Assembly (NCBI RefSeq): GCF_013391105.1
Contig: NZ_CP058335.1
Location: forward strand, 1,116,001-1,180,000
Length of the DNA stretch: 64,000 nt
Direction of reading: 5' to 3'
Origin: Natronomonas salina
GTDB lineage: Archaea; Halobacteriota; Halobacteria; Halobacteriales; Haloarculaceae
Both the position numbers and the translations under genes were made by a program. The notes beneath the pieces were generated by a model. The model was not told the origin of the DNA. It searched no databases and saw only the letters and a program-made list of their open reading frames with translations. This document shows, in pieces, positions 16,053 through 25,963 of this stretch (position 1 is the first letter of the stretch; each line of letters begins with the position of its first letter).

Positions 16053-17366
16053 GTGTTCGCCGACCGCGGCGCCCTCGCGGACTCGCCCGCCCACGATCTC
16101 GCGCTGGACTGCCTCGCGGCCGGCATCGAGGCCGGGCGGCCGGCCCGCGCCGTCGAGCGCAACTGCTCGGTAGACGGCGACGTTCTCCGGATCCGCGACG
16201 CGGAGTACGACCTCTCGGCGTTCGACGAGGTCGTCCTCCTTGGCGGCGGGAAGGCCGCCGACGGCCTCGCCGCGGCACTCGAGAATTTGCTCGGCGACCG
16301 CATCTCCGGAGGCGTCGTCGTCACGCACGAACCGACGGCCGACCCAGAGCGGGTGACCGTCCGCGAGGGCGAACACCCTGAGCCGGGGGAGGGGAGCGTT
16401 GCGGGGGCGTCGGCGGTCCTGGAGCGGGCGGCCGCGGCCGACGAGCGGACGCTCGTCCTCGCGGCGATCACCGGCGGCGGCAGCGCGCTCCTCTGTGCGC
16501 CGGCCGAGGGGCTGTCGGTCCGGGACCTCCGGGCGGTCACCCGGGAACTGCTCGACGCGGGGGCCGCGATCGACGAGGTCAACGCGGTCCGGCGGACGTG
16601 TTCGGGGGTCAAGGGCGGCGGCCTCGCTGCTGCCGCCGCGCCCGCCGCAATCGTCGGCCTGCTGATGAGCGACGTGGTCGACGACGACCCGGCGGTGATC
16701 GCCAGCGGTCCGACCGTCCCCACAGAAACCGACCCGGAGGTCGCACTCGCCGTTCTCGACCGCTACGGCGTCGATCTCCCCACTGTCGGGGCGTGGCTTC
16801 GGGACGCCTCGACGACGTCGGCGCCGGACGTCGACGTCGACAACCACGTCCTCGCGTCGGGCCGGGACGCCGTCGACGCGGCCCGCGACCTCGCCGCCGA
16901 TCGGGGGTACGAACCCTGCGTCCTCGCGAGGCGACTCGGGGGCGAGGCGAGCGAGGCGGGCCGGTTCCACGCAGCCGTCGCGCGTGAGCTCGCCGAGAGC
17001 GGCGACCCCGTCGAACCGCCCGCCGTGCTGCTCTCCGGCGGCGAGACGACCGTCAGCGTGACGGGAGACGGCGACGGCGGCCCGAACCTGGAGTTCGCGC
17101 TCGCCGGCGCGGCGGCCCTCCCGGACGGCGCCGTCCTCGGGGCGGTCGACACGGACGGCAGCGACGGGAGCACCGACGCCGCCGGCGCCCTCGTCGACGC
17201 CGGGACGGTCGGTGACGCCGACGCGGACGCGGCGTCCCGTGCGCTCGCGGAGAACGACAGCTACGCGTTCCTCGACGAGCGCGGGGCGCTGCTCAGGACC
17301 GGCGCGACCGGAACGAACGTCGACGACCTCCGGGTTCTCGTGGTCGAACGGCCGGTACGGTTTTGA
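16053..17366 (+). CDS. glycerate 2-kinase (DUF4147/MOFRL family)
   Basis: The 437-residue protein matches class I glycerate kinases: VVLLGGGKAADGLA near 55, HPEPGEGSVAGA near 110, ITGGGSALLCAPAEG, NAVRRTCSGVKGGGLA, LMSDVVDDDPAVIASGPTVP, and a C-terminal MOFRL region (LSGGETTVSV, DTDGSDGSTDAAGA). It makes 2-phosphoglycerate from glycerate with ATP. Start is the GTG just after the SDR stop, giving the usual N-terminal length. Confidence 0.9.
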   Translation: MFADRGALADSPAHDLALDCLAAGIEAGRPARAVERNCSVDGDVLRIRDAEYDLSAFDEVVLLGGGKAADGLAAALENLLGDRISGGVVVTHEPTADPERVTVREGEHPEPGEGSVAGASAVLERAAAADERTLVLAAITGGGSALLCAPAEGLSVRDLRAVTRELLDAGAAIDEVNAVRRTCSGVKGGGLAAAAAPAAIVGLLMSDVVDDDPAVIASGPTVPTETDPEVALAVLDRYGVDLPTVGAWLRDASTTSAPDVDVDNHVLASGRDAVDAARDLAADRGYEPCVLARRLGGEASEAGRFHAAVARELAESGDPVEPPAVLLSGGETTVSVTGDGDGGPNLEFALAGAAALPDGAVLGAVDTDGSDGSTDAAGALVDAGTVGDADADAASRALAENDSYAFLDERGALLRTGATGTNVDDLRVLVVERPVRF

Positions 17367-17388
17367 CGCGACCGCAGCAACGGGGGGT

Positions 17389-17559
17389 GTGGAACCACGC
17401 TTCGTCGCCATCGTGGCGGTGCACCTCGTCGGCGCGCTGGCGTTCGCGGCGATGGCGGTCCGCGCAGCTCTGCTCGGCGACCCGGTCTTCGCGGTGATGC
17501 AGGGCGTGCTCGCGGCGCTGATCGTCGCGCTCGGCGTCGGTATCGTCCGCGCCGTCTGA
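17389..17559 (+). CDS. small two-helix membrane protein
   Basis: A 56-residue protein starting from GTG (MEPRFVAIVAVHLVGALAF) with two hydrophobic helices separated by RAALLGDPVFAVM. It is too short for ordinary ORF thresholds but has strong GC3 bias and a clear hydrophobic pattern. A TTTTGA stretch lies about 25 nt upstream. Function unknown; it may be co-transcribed with the glycerate kinase gene, which ends 22 nt earlier. Confidence 0.55.
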   Translation: MEPRFVAIVAVHLVGALAFAAMAVRAALLGDPVFAVMQGVLAALIVALGVGIVRAV

Positions 17560-17568
17560 TTCCGCCCG

Positions 17569-18711
17569 CTAGTCGAGACACGCGGCGACGACGCCGAGCA
17601 TCGCCTCGCCGTGGACCGGCTCGGCGAACAGCGGCACCCGCTTGACGTCCCGCCCCCGGAACAGCGTCTGGGCGCGCTGGAGGGCGTCGCGCTGGACCTC
17701 CCATCGGCGCTGGCAGAACTCGCAGTGCTCCGTATCCGGCGCGACGAACCAGTCCTCGTCGAACCCCGCTACCCCGGCCAGGTCCTCGCTGACCCTGTTG
17801 ACGACGACCGTCCTGACGGGGATGCCGAATCCCTCCAGGCGGTCGATCAGTCGCTCGCTCTCGACGACGCTCATCTCCTCGGGGACCATCACGACCCGGA
17901 AGTCCGTCCGGCCGGGATCGCGGAGCGCCTCGCGCAACCGCTTGATCTTCTCGGAGAGTTCGCGGAGGTCGTTGACGCCCTCCTCGGGGTCGGCGTCCTC
18001 GCCGCCGAACAGCCCGCCGAGGTTCCCGAGGCTCCCCACCATCCCCGAGAGCTTCTCGCGGAACGCCATCATCTTCCCGACCATCGAGTCCATCACGTCC
18101 GGCAGTTCGAGCAGCCGCAGGGTGTGGCCGGTCGGCGCCGTGTCGACGACCACGCGGTCGAACCGCGGGTCGTCGAGGTACTCCAGCAGCAACTGCATCG
18201 CGGCGGCCTCGTCGGCGCCCGGCATCGCGCCCCCGGCCAGCGGGTGCCCGCCGCCCCCCAGCAGTTCCTCCATCCCGCCGAGGTCCATCCCGCCCATCGG
18301 CCCGGCGCCCTCGGCACCCGGTCCTTGCTGGGAACCGTCGGCAGACGGCCCCTCGGCGTCGGGACCGAAATCTCCCTCCGCGTCGGCCGCGCCCGTGCCA
18401 CCGGTGAACGGTCCCTCCGGCGCGGCCTCGGGGTCGATCTCCACCGCGAACAGCGGGATCTCCTCGCGGATCCGGGTCGGCTCCGCCGGGATGTCCGTAT
18501 CGAGGGTGTCCGACAGCGAGTGGGCCGGGTCCGTCGAGACGACCAACGTCGCCGTCCCGTCGCGGGCGCTGGCCAGCCCCGTCGCCGCCGCGCAGGTCGT
18601 CTTGCCGACGCCGCCCTTCCCGCCGTAGAGGACGTACTCCGGGGCGTCGACGCCCGCCGGAACCTCGACGTCGTCGACCGACTCCACCGGCTCGACGCTG
18701 AGTTCGCTCAT
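17569..18711 (-). CDS. ArsA/Get3 family ATPase
   Basis: The 380-residue protein has the deviant Walker A YGGKGGVGKTT (29-39), the switch I region VVSTDPAHSLSDTL, switch II VVDTAPTGHTLRLLELP, and a CEFC pair near 330 like the Get3 zinc-binding CxxC. Archaeal Get3 homologues are candidates for handling tail-anchored membrane proteins; ArsA activity is an alternative, but no arsenic genes are present. A Gly/Ala/Met-rich insert (about 105-165) resembles the hydrophobic client-binding region. Start ATG 18711 is directly before the conserved part. Confidence 0.88.
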   Translation of the reverse strand: MSELSVEPVESVDDVEVPAGVDAPEYVLYGGKGGVGKTTCAAATGLASARDGTATLVVSTDPAHSLSDTLDTDIPAEPTRIREEIPLFAVEIDPEAAPEGPFTGGTGAADAEGDFGPDAEGPSADGSQQGPGAEGAGPMGGMDLGGMEELLGGGGHPLAGGAMPGADEAAAMQLLLEYLDDPRFDRVVVDTAPTGHTLRLLELPDVMDSMVGKMMAFREKLSGMVGSLGNLGGLFGGEDADPEEGVNDLRELSEKIKRLREALRDPGRTDFRVVMVPEEMSVVESERLIDRLEGFGIPVRTVVVNRVSEDLAGVAGFDEDWFVAPDTEHCEFCQRRWEVQRDALQRAQTLFRGRDVKRVPLFAEPVHGEAMLGVVAACLD

Positions 18712-18941
18712 ACCGAGGCTGGGTCTTCGCGGCTTGTGTACCCGTCGATGCAGGTTCTCGACCGTCGACACGGGCGACTCGCACCGTTCGGGGACGGCCG
18801 CCAGCCGACCCCACCGTTCAAGTACGATGCCGGGACCAGACGGCGTGGACGCCGTCGGTCGGACGAGGAAGCGAGCGGTATCCGACCGACCGTGGACGAT
18901 CCCCGTCCGCGAGTCCGGCTACGCTCGAGAGGGCCGCGAAT

Positions 18942-20048
18942 TCAGCCGAAGTACTCGGCCAGCCGTGCGGCCGCCTCCTCCGCCCGGGGCGTCACGAGGG
19001 CGAAGCGGAGCCAGTCGGCCCTGGACCGACCGAAGGCGTCGCCCGGCATGCCGGCGACGCCGGCCTCGTCGATCAGCCGCTCGACGTTCTCGAGGGTGCC
19101 GGGGTAGCCGTCGAAGCGCGCCATCACGTAGAAGCTCCCCTGCGGTCGCGTGTACTCCGCGCCCGCCTCGTCGAGGGCATCGCAGAAGGCGTCGATGCGG
19201 GACTCGAGCATCCGGCGGTTCTCCTCGTAGTACTCCGCGGGCGTCTCCCGGAGCGCCTCCAGCACCGCGTACTGCGAGGGGCGGGGACCGGCGACGTTGA
19301 CCAGCATGTGCCGGGTCCTGACGTCGTCGACGAGCCACTCTGGGAAGACCGCGTAGCCGACGCGGAACCCGGTGATGGCCATCGACTTCGAGAAGGCGTT
19401 CGTGACGACCGTCCGCTCGGAGTCGAACTCCAGGGCCGACGCGAAGGCGCCCTCCTCGTAGACGAAGTGGTCGTACACCTCGTCGGAGACTAGCAGGGCG
19501 TCGTGCTCCTCGGCGACGGCGACCAGCTCGCGCTTCGTCTCGCGGCCATAGACCCCGCCAGTCGGGTTGTTCGGCGAGTTGATCACGATCAAGGCGGTGT
19601 CGTCGCTGGCGACCTCCCGGACGGCGTCGGCGTCGAGGGTGCCGTCCGGCTCCGCGGCGACCAGCCGCGGCGTCGCGTCGAGCATCTCCGTCCGGTTGTA
19701 GTAGTACGGGTAGACGGGGTCTGCGAGGACCACCTCGTCGCCGTCGAGCGCCCGCAGCGCGCAGGCCATCGCGAGGTAGTTCGCCTCGCCGGCGCCGTTG
19801 GTGACGACCACGCGCTCGACGTCGACGCCGCGACGGGCGGCGATCTCCTCGCGGAGCTCCGTCAGCCCCTCGCTCGGGGGGTACTGGAACTCGTCGACTG
19901 GGGCGTCGGCGTACTCCCGCAGCCCCTCGCGGAGCGCCGCCGGGGCCTCCCAGTCGGGGTTGCCCGAGACCATGTCGACCACGTCGCGGTCCGCCGCGTC
20001 GGCGTACGCCATCAGGTGGAAGAACACCGGGCGGTCGTACTCGTTCAT
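18942..20048 (-). CDS. PLP-dependent aminotransferase, class I/II
   Basis: The 368-residue protein has the fold type I aminotransferase motifs: DMVSGNPDWEAP, VVVTNGAGEANYLAMA, SPNNPTGGVY, SDEVYDHFVYEE, and the PLP lysine in NAFSKSMAITGFRVGY. It transfers an amino group between an amino acid and a 2-oxo acid; the exact substrate (aspartate, aromatic or alanine) cannot be fixed from sequence alone. Start ATG 20048. The gene is divergent from cinA. Confidence 0.92.
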   Translation of the reverse strand: MNEYDRPVFFHLMAYADAADRDVVDMVSGNPDWEAPAALREGLREYADAPVDEFQYPPSEGLTELREEIAARRGVDVERVVVTNGAGEANYLAMACALRALDGDEVVLADPVYPYYYNRTEMLDATPRLVAAEPDGTLDADAVREVASDDTALIVINSPNNPTGGVYGRETKRELVAVAEEHDALLVSDEVYDHFVYEEGAFASALEFDSERTVVTNAFSKSMAITGFRVGYAVFPEWLVDDVRTRHMLVNVAGPRPSQYAVLEALRETPAEYYEENRRMLESRIDAFCDALDEAGAEYTRPQGSFYVMARFDGYPGTLENVERLIDEAGVAGMPGDAFGRSRADWLRFALVTPRAEEAAARLAEYFG

Positions 20049-20157
20049 ACCGGCCCTCCGAGCGGCGGCCACGTCGGTCTGTCGCTTCCCGCGACCGCCG
20101 TCGCCGCGCCGGGAGAACGGGGACCGGATTGAAGGTCGTCGCTGCCCTCCACCAGAC

Positions 20158-20667
20158 ATGGCAATCGAGGAACGCGTCGGCGACGTGCTCCGCGACCGCG
20201 GGGAGTACGTCGCGACCGCGGAGTCGTGTACCGGGGGGCTGATCGGCTCGCTGCTCACGGACGTCTCGGGCTCGAGCGACTACTTCGACCGGTCGTACGT
20301 CACCTACAGCTACGACGCCAAGCTCGAGGAACTCGGCGTCGCCCGCGAGACCCTCGACGCCGAGGGCGCGGTCTGCGAGCCGGTCGCCCGACAGATGGCC
20401 CGCGGCGCCCGCGACGGCGCGGGCGTGACCTGGGGCCTCGCCACCACCGGCATCGCGGGGCCGACCGGCGGCACCGACGAGAAGCCCGTCGGCACGGTGT
20501 ACGTCGGAGTCGCCCGCGCCGGCGAGTGGGGCAGCGGCGACTCCCGGTGCGACGTCGAGCGGTACGTCTTCGACGGCTCCCGGACCGAGATCAAACGACA
20601 GATCGCCGAGCAGGCCCTGGAGGACCTCGCGGCCGCCGCGGAGTCGGCGCCCAGCACCGACGCGTAG
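20158..20667 (+). CDS. CinA C-terminal family protein (NMN deamidase-like)
   Basis: The 169-residue protein is a stand-alone CinA C-terminal domain: TAESCTGGLIGSLLTDVSGSS, VTYSYDAKLEELGV, then TTGIAGPTGGTDEKPVGTVYVGV. In bacteria the domain deamidates nicotinamide mononucleotide in pyridine-nucleotide salvage. The N-terminal MoCo-like domain of full CinA is absent, as in many archaea. Start ATG 20158. Confidence 0.92.
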   Translation: MAIEERVGDVLRDRGEYVATAESCTGGLIGSLLTDVSGSSDYFDRSYVTYSYDAKLEELGVARETLDAEGAVCEPVARQMARGARDGAGVTWGLATTGIAGPTGGTDEKPVGTVYVGVARAGEWGSGDSRCDVERYVFDGSRTEIKRQIAEQALEDLAAAAESAPSTDA

Positions 20668-20755
20668 CCTCAGCAGGGTTCGCGGGTTCCGTCCCGCCGC
20701 AGGCGTCGACCTAAATGATTAGCCAACCAACATACCTGCGGCGCGGTTCTACAAT

Positions 20756-21061
20756 ATGGAAATGAATCCCGACGACCTCTTCGACGTGCTGGCCGACCGC
20801 GAGCGCCGCCGCGTCCTCGAGCAGCTGGTCGAGCGGAACGCCGCCTCCCACGTGGGGCTGCTGAAGGACCGCTGTGACGTCAACGGGACGCTCCTGCGGC
20901 ACGTCCACCTCCCGAAGATGGACAAGGCCGGGCTCGTCGACTACGACCCCCGGACGGGCGACGTGGCGCTGACCGACGACGGCACGGACGTGAAGCTGTT
21001 CCTCGAGGCGCTCGACGAGATGCGGACCACCGGCGACCTGCCGACGCCGACGGCGTTCTGA
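20756..21061 (+). CDS. winged-helix DNA-binding protein (ArsR-like)
   Basis: A 101-residue acidic protein starting MEMNPDDLFDVLADRERRRVLEQLVE, the helix pattern seen at the front of haloarchaeal DUF7344/ArsR-like regulators, followed by a recognition-helix region (LLKDRCDVNGTLLRHVHLPKMDKAGLVDY) and a wing (GDVALTDDG). It probably binds DNA as a dimer; no target is visible. TAAATGATTAG at 20711-20722 may be its TATA region, about 40 nt upstream. The second Met (20762) is an alternative start. Confidence 0.78.
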   Translation: MEMNPDDLFDVLADRERRRVLEQLVERNAASHVGLLKDRCDVNGTLLRHVHLPKMDKAGLVDYDPRTGDVALTDDGTDVKLFLEALDEMRTTGDLPTPTAF

Positions 21062-21067
21062 CGGGCG

Positions 21068-21823
21068 TCAGTAGACGCTGACGCCGTCGAACCGACCGCC
21101 GTAGGCGATGTGGTCCGGATGGGTCGGTTCCGTCCCGGAGAGGAAGAGCCGGTCGATCTTCTCCCAGCTGTTCTCGTAGAAGAGGTGGCCGAACTCCGCC
21201 GCGCAGCGCAGCCGGTGGTCGGCCCCGTCACGGTGGTAGACCCGACGCGGGGCGCCGTCCTTCAGCGCCGCGACGAGCTCGTCGGCCGTCCGGAGGGGCT
21301 CCTCGAAGCTCGTCCACACCTCCCCGACCGTCCCCCGGAGGTGGGCATACGACGACCCGAACGCCGGCAGGTCGAACTCGCCGGCGAGCTCGCGGGCGCG
21401 CTCGTTGTGCTCCGACCAGTGCTTGGGGTTGTACACCTCGATGCCGTGGATCTGGTCCCGGTGAGCCCGCAGGTCGTGGGCCTCCAGGCTCACCGTCGCG
21501 AACTCCGGGTGCGGCGCGAGGACGGCGGCGCCCTGCCGGTCGAACTCGGCCATCGCGCCCTCCAGGGAGATGAAGTCCGGCACCGGCTCCGAGAGGCCGA
21601 CCGCGAGGACGTGCTTGCGGTTCCGCCAGTCGCCGGTGAACACCTCGCGGGCGGGGACGACGAGCAGTTCGTCGTCGCTGAACCGCTCGGCCTCGGCCTC
21701 GATGTCCGGCAGCCGCGTGAAGTGCGGCGCGTACACCAGCGCGTCGATGTCGCGCGACTTCGCCCGTTCGACCACGCGCTCGTCGAGGACCTTCACGTGG
21801 GCGTCGACGCGGAACTCGTCCAT
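21068..21823 (-). CDS. PHP domain metal-dependent phosphoesterase-like protein
   Basis: The 251-residue protein resembles stand-alone PHP proteins: RVDAHVKVLDE, DALVYAPHFTRLPDI, VVPAREVFTGDW, VLAPHPEFATVSLEA and FGSSYAHL. The usual HxH start (H.H in PHP) is reduced to DAHVK and several His ligands are changed, so metal binding may differ. The closing PHP-associated segment is present. Function unknown; a phosphoesterase role is inference from the family. Confidence 0.78.
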   Translation of the reverse strand: MDEFRVDAHVKVLDERVVERAKSRDIDALVYAPHFTRLPDIEAEAERFSDDELLVVPAREVFTGDWRNRKHVLAVGLSEPVPDFISLEGAMAEFDRQGAAVLAPHPEFATVSLEAHDLRAHRDQIHGIEVYNPKHWSEHNERARELAGEFDLPAFGSSYAHLRGTVGEVWTSFEEPLRTADELVAALKDGAPRRVYHRDGADHRLRCAAEFGHLFYENSWEKIDRLFLSGTEPTHPDHIAYGGRFDGVSVY

Positions 21824-21903
21824 ATCCCGGCTTCCCCCGCGGGGCTGTTATCCGTTCTGATTCCGCGGGAACCCTTTTGTCGCGGCGTTCCGAGGGACCG
21901 ACT

Positions 21904-22203
21904 ATGTGGGAGTGTGCAATCTCGCAGTGCGACTTCGACTCGGACGACGCCGAGGAGCTGCTCGTCCACCAGGCCGAAGCCCACGAGCGACACCAGTGTT
22001 CGATCTGCGGGACCGTCATCCCGGACGGCTACTTCGCCATCCGGCACGCCTTCTCGGAGCACTCGCGGGCCGAGTACCTCCGGAACTACGAGGCAGACAC
22101 CGACGACATCCGCGTCCGCGAGGAGGTCCTCAAGGAGGTCGAGGCGGAGGCGGACGTCCAGGCGGTCATCGAGCGGCTGGGCGGGAACCCGGCGCAGACG
22201 TAG
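21904..22203 (+). CDS. small zinc-finger protein
   Basis: A 99-residue protein with two C2H2-like fingers: CAISQCDFDSDDAEELLVHQAEAH (C-x4-C...H...H) and CSICGTVIPDGYFAIRHAFSEH (C-x2-C...H...H), then a charged helical tail. Such haloarchaeal proteins are presumed nucleic-acid or protein binders. The ATG at 21904 begins the first finger directly; a longer reading (21877) adds only a poor leader. Confidence 0.75.
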   Translation: MWECAISQCDFDSDDAEELLVHQAEAHERHQCSICGTVIPDGYFAIRHAFSEHSRAEYLRNYEADTDDIRVREEVLKEVEAEADVQAVIERLGGNPAQT

Positions 22204-22304
22204 CGCTCGTCGTATCGGCGTCGAAGAACCGAGTCAGCTCCTTCTCTCGAATCCGATTTCGCCTGCGGCGTAATGAGTTGTTCGCGCTGCGCCAGGAACG
22301 AGTT

Positions 22305-22742
22305 TTATCGCTCTTCGGAGTCGAGGACGCGGATCTGGTCGCCGCGGACGGTGACCGGGATCGGGACCGTCGCCTCGTACAGCTCGACGGTGACCTGGTC
22401 CTTCCCCTCGTCGATCCGCTGGACCTGCGCCTTCTCGCCCTTGAACGGGCCGGCGATGAGCTCGACGATGTCGCCCTCGGCGATCCCCTCGACGTCCGGT
22501 TTCGGGCTGAGGAAGTGCTCGACCTCGGCGATCGAGGACTCGCCGGGGACGAGGCTGCGGGCGTGCGGGATGTCCTCGAGGGCTCGCTCGATGGCGGCGG
22601 GGCCGTCGGCCTCCACCATCACGTAGCTGGTCAGCGAGTCCGGCGCGAGGGCGGCGTGGATGTCCTGCTCCTCGCGGGTGATGATCATGTCCGCGACGGT
22701 GCGCTCCTGGCTGGCCGTCGTCTTCACGGCGTAGACTGACAT
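22305..22742 (-). CDS. spt5: transcription elongation factor Spt5 (NusG family)
   Basis: The 145-residue protein has an NGN domain ([20 protein letters not shown] ... [16 protein letters not shown]) and a C-terminal KOW domain ([25 protein letters not shown]). Spt5 with Spt4 clamps RNA polymerase for processive elongation and links to ribosomes. Its ATG overlaps the secE stop (ATGA), and a GGAGG lies 5 nt upstream inside secE, so translation is coupled. Confidence 0.97.
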   Translation of the reverse strand: MSVYAVKTTASQERTVADMIITREEQDIHAALAPDSLTSYVMVEADGPAAIERALEDIPHARSLVPGESSIAEVEHFLSPKPDVEGIAEGDIVELIAGPFKGEKAQVQRIDEGKDQVTVELYEATVPIPVTVRGDQIRVLDSEER

Positions 22743-22915
22743 CAGGGCCCTCCGGGGATGAAGGTCATGATCGCGAAGATGATGAATCCGATGAACCCTA
22801 CGAGGACGATGCCGAGCCCTGCGATGGTCGACACCTTCGAGAACTCGTCCCACGACGGCGTACTCGCCAGTTTGAGGACGCGGATGTAGGACGTGAGGTC
22901 GGTCGGCGTGTTCAT
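22742..22915 (-). CDS. secE: preprotein translocase subunit SecE
   Basis: A 57-residue single-helix protein: [20 protein letters not shown], then [21 protein letters not shown] and a membrane helix ending FIPGGP. The amphipathic segment plus one transmembrane helix is the archaeal SecE (Sec61 gamma) design, and the ftsZ1-secE-spt5 order is conserved in haloarchaea. Below common ORF cut-offs. It has a GTAGAAAAG element about 24 nt upstream, and a CGGCCG-gttaa-CGGCCG hairpin at 22973-22989 further up. Confidence 0.95.
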   Translation of the reverse strand: MNTPTDLTSYIRVLKLASTPSWDEFSKVSTIAGLGIVLVGFIGFIIFAIMTFIPGGP

Positions 22916-23148
22916 ACGCGCAGGTTTCCGCCTCGGGGCTTTTCTACCTGTTGGTTAGGTCGTTTCCTGCGTCGGCCGGTTAACGGCCGGTATTCGGGGT
23001 CTCCGCATGCACCTGCAAGCGTCGTCACTCTCGACTGGTAGCGATGGGAAACAGTCGCCGGACGAGAATCAGCAGCGAACGGGAAGACGAACCGAGTTCG
23101 GGCGTACCTCGATCATCGATCGGACGCCCGGACCGCGACCGCGGGTCG

Positions 23149-24339
23149 TTACTCGACGTAGTCGATGTCGTCGCCGCCGCCGCTCTCGGCGACGGCGCGT
23201 TCCTCCTCGACCTCGCTCTTGCCGTAGATCTGCGGGCTGTCGACGCCCGTGACGACGATCATCGTCTCCATCTTGCTCTCGAAGTCGGGGTTGACCGAGG
23301 CGCCCCAGATGATGCGGGCGTCGGGGTCGATGCGGTCGTAGATCTCCTCGACGACGCCCTCGGCCTCCTCGATGGACATGTCGGGGCCGCCGACGACGTT
23401 GACGAGGGCGCTGTTGGCGCCGTCGAACTCGACGTCGAGCAGCGGCGAGCGGAGCGCCGACCGGATGGAGTCCTGGGCCTTGTTCTCGGAGTCGGACTCG
23501 CCGAGTCCGATCATCGCGACGCCGCCGTTCTCCATGATGGTCTTGACGTCGGCGAAGTCGACGTTGACGAGGCCGGGCTTGGTGATCAGCTCCGTCATGC
23601 CCTTCACGGAGCGCATGAGGACGCGGTCGCAGATCTTGAAGGCGTCCTGCAGCGGCATGTTCGGCGCGTAGTCGAGCAGCCGGTCGTTCGGGATCACGAT
23701 GACGGTGTCGGCGACGGCGCGGAGGCGCTCGAGGCCGGCGTCGGCGTTGGCGCGGCGGCGCTCGCCCTCCGCGGTGAACGGGATGGTGACGATGGCGATG
23801 GTGAGGGCGCCCTGGTCCTGGGCGGCCTGGGCGACGACGGGGGCGGAGCCGGTACCGGTGCCGCCGCCGAGGCCGGCCGTGATGAACACCATGTCGGAGT
23901 CGTCGATGGAGTTCGTGATGTCCTCGATGTTCTCCTGGGCGGCCTCCTCGCCGATCTTCGGGACGGAGCCGGCACCGCGGCCGCCGGTGCGTTGGCGGCC
24001 GATGAGGATCTTCTCGTCGGCGTCGACCTCGTCGGCGAGGTGCTGGGCGTCGGTGTTGGCGGCGACGAGCTTGGCGCCGTGGATGCCCGCCTCGGACATC
24101 CGGGTGACGGTGTTGCCGCCGGCGCCGCCGCAGCCGACGACGGTGATCTTGGTCTCGAGGTCCTTGACGACGCTCGCCAGTTCCTCGTCGGTCATGGTAC
24201 CGGAGCCCTTCACGTCGGCCTGCGAGCCGCCGTCCGTCGCGCCGCTGGTTCCGTTCGTGTCGGCCGACGCCGGCTCCCCAGCCGACGCCTCCCCATCCTC
24301 TTCGGCTTCGCCGATGGCGTCATCGATGATCGAGTCCAT
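23149..24339 (-). CDS. ftsZ1: cell division GTPase FtsZ1
   Basis: The 396-residue tubulin-superfamily GTPase has [12 protein letters not shown] (about 67-78), the tubulin signature [12 protein letters not shown], the FTAEG switch, and NPDF.. near the end. The about 55-residue acidic N-terminal extension and short acidic tail ([10 protein letters not shown]) fit haloarchaeal FtsZ1, which builds the division ring with FtsZ2. The ATG has a GATACTTTACC element about 25 nt upstream; additional TATA-like sites occur near 24465. Confidence 0.97.
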   Translation of the reverse strand: MDSIIDDAIGEAEEDGEASAGEPASADTNGTSGATDGGSQADVKGSGTMTDEELASVVKDLETKITVVGCGGAGGNTVTRMSEAGIHGAKLVAANTDAQHLADEVDADEKILIGRQRTGGRGAGSVPKIGEEAAQENIEDITNSIDDSDMVFITAGLGGGTGTGSAPVVAQAAQDQGALTIAIVTIPFTAEGERRRANADAGLERLRAVADTVIVIPNDRLLDYAPNMPLQDAFKICDRVLMRSVKGMTELITKPGLVNVDFADVKTIMENGGVAMIGLGESDSENKAQDSIRSALRSPLLDVEFDGANSALVNVVGGPDMSIEEAEGVVEEIYDRIDPDARIIWGASVNPDFESKMETMIVVTGVDSPQIYGKSEVEEERAVAESGGGDDIDYVE

Positions 24340-24478
24340 TATAGTGGCGGCTCAGGCGTACGCGGGTAAAGTATCTTTCCCCGGCGTCAGACGCCCGGCA
24401 TACGAATTGCGGCTGGCACGACGGCTGAGTCGCGTATCGAGAATAAACCCCAGACGACGATATAAAAGCGGTTCCCGG

Positions 24479-25804
24479 TCAGAACGGGAAGCGCCGCTCG
24501 CGCGCGCTCCGGACGTCCGCCGGTTCGACGGTCTCCTCGCCGACGCTCACGGCCTCGCCGGCGGAGAGCCGGCCGAACTCCGGCCCCTCCTCGACGCCGG
24601 CCTCGCGGGCCAGATCGGGGTCGAAGGCCTCCCGCCGGGCGACGACCTCGCCGTCGTCGACCGCGACGGAGTCGTACTTCGCCTCGAGCACCGCCGCGAG
24701 TTCCTCGACGATCCGTCGGTAGTCGCCGGCGGCCGCCAGCGCGACGGAACCGGCCGCGAGGGACCCGCCGTCGAGGGTCTCGTAGGCGAGCGCCCGGTCG
24801 GCGACCGCGGCGAGTGTGGCCGGCCGGTCGACACCGTTGGCCTCGTCGAGCAGGTCCGCCGGCAGTTCCTCGACGGCGAACTCGCCGTCGTACCCCCGGG
24901 CCGACTCCCCGAACCGGAGGCCGTCGTCGACGGGTGAGAGGGCTCGTTCCGCCCGCTGGACGAGTTCGAGCGGCACGCCGGTCGCCTCCCGGAGCCACGT
25001 CTCGGAGACCGTCTCGAACCCGAGGTCCTCGATCACCGACTCCAGGTCCGGGTAGTCGCCGTCGAGCAGCGCGAACTCGGTGCCGCTGTTGCGGAACGCC
25101 TTCGCGACGACGGCACGGGCCTCCTGTGGGTCGCCCATGTCGTCTAGCGCCCAGTCGGCCGCGACGTGGCCGACACACCAGTCCGTCTCGGTGAGGATCC
25201 GGTCGAACCGCGGGGCGTAGTGGCCGCCGCCGAAGCCGACGACGGTCCGGTACGCGGAAGGCTCGACGTCCCTGAGGTCGAGGATCGAACGAGCGACCGC
25301 CTCGGCGCCCACGGGGTCGGCCCACTCGGCCTCGCCGCTGCCGAGTTCGACGAACAGGGACGGACAGCCGACGGTGCTCGGACCGTGGTGGGTGGCCTCG
25401 ATGCCGGCGTCGTACCCCTCCGGGGCGTGGTCGTCGAAGGCCCGACGGACCGCCCGGAGCGCGTTCGGCGCGGCGCGGGCGAGCGAACCCTCGCCGCCGC
25501 CGTACTCGGCGGGGCCGAAGTTGCCGGTCGCGTGGGCGGTGAGCAGCGGACCGGTGTCCCCGGAGTGGCGCGAGGCGAAGACGAGCAGGTCCGGGTCGTC
25601 GAACGCGGCCGCGGCGCCGTCGAGGTACAGGTGCAGGTCGTCGAAGGTCCGGAGTTCGACGCCGTCGCTCCGGTAGTAGGTCCCGCCGCCGTCAGCGTCG
25701 GAGCGGGACTCGTCCTGGCGTTCGGTCCAGGACTCGAGTTCGAGCAGGTGTTCGCCGATGTGTTCGGATGCCTCGTCGGCCCGGGAGACGACGACTGCGA
25801 GCAT
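24479..25804 (-). CDS. dtdA: archaeal D-aminoacyl-tRNA deacylase
   Basis: The 441-residue protein matches the archaeal/plant DtdA (GEK1) family that hydrolyses D-aminoacyl-tRNA: LLVFASRHSGDTGPLLTAHATGNFGPAEYGG, GIEATHHGPSTVGCPSLFVELG and VVGFGGGHYAPRF. The first about 290 residues are the deacylase; a C-terminal extension (about 150 residues, GYDGEFAVEELPADLLDEA...) is a common haloarchaeal addition. A CTTTAGCC element lies about 30 nt before the ATG. Confidence 0.92.
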   Translation of the reverse strand: MLAVVVSRADEASEHIGEHLLELESWTERQDESRSDADGGGTYYRSDGVELRTFDDLHLYLDGAAAAFDDPDLLVFASRHSGDTGPLLTAHATGNFGPAEYGGGEGSLARAAPNALRAVRRAFDDHAPEGYDAGIEATHHGPSTVGCPSLFVELGSGEAEWADPVGAEAVARSILDLRDVEPSAYRTVVGFGGGHYAPRFDRILTETDWCVGHVAADWALDDMGDPQEARAVVAKAFRNSGTEFALLDGDYPDLESVIEDLGFETVSETWLREATGVPLELVQRAERALSPVDDGLRFGESARGYDGEFAVEELPADLLDEANGVDRPATLAAVADRALAYETLDGGSLAAGSVALAAAGDYRRIVEELAAVLEAKYDSVAVDDGEVVARREAFDPDLAREAGVEEGPEFGRLSAGEAVSVGEETVEPADVRSARERRFPF

Positions 25805-25963
25805 ACCCCGGACTGGTCGTTCGCGGGCTAAAGGCGGTCCGGTCGGCGGTAACCTCCTCGAGGTGACGGACCCAGTTCTACTGCGATAGAGAGCGACCGG
25901 GTCGCCGTCGGGACCGCCTTCGACTCGCTCGCCTGCGTCGAAATCGCGGGTGCGTCGACCCGG

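Noticed and set aside
17569-18711. Arsenite-efflux ATPase ArsA
   Set aside because: No arsB, arsR or arsD nearby, and the CxxC and hydrophobic insert fit archaeal Get3 better.
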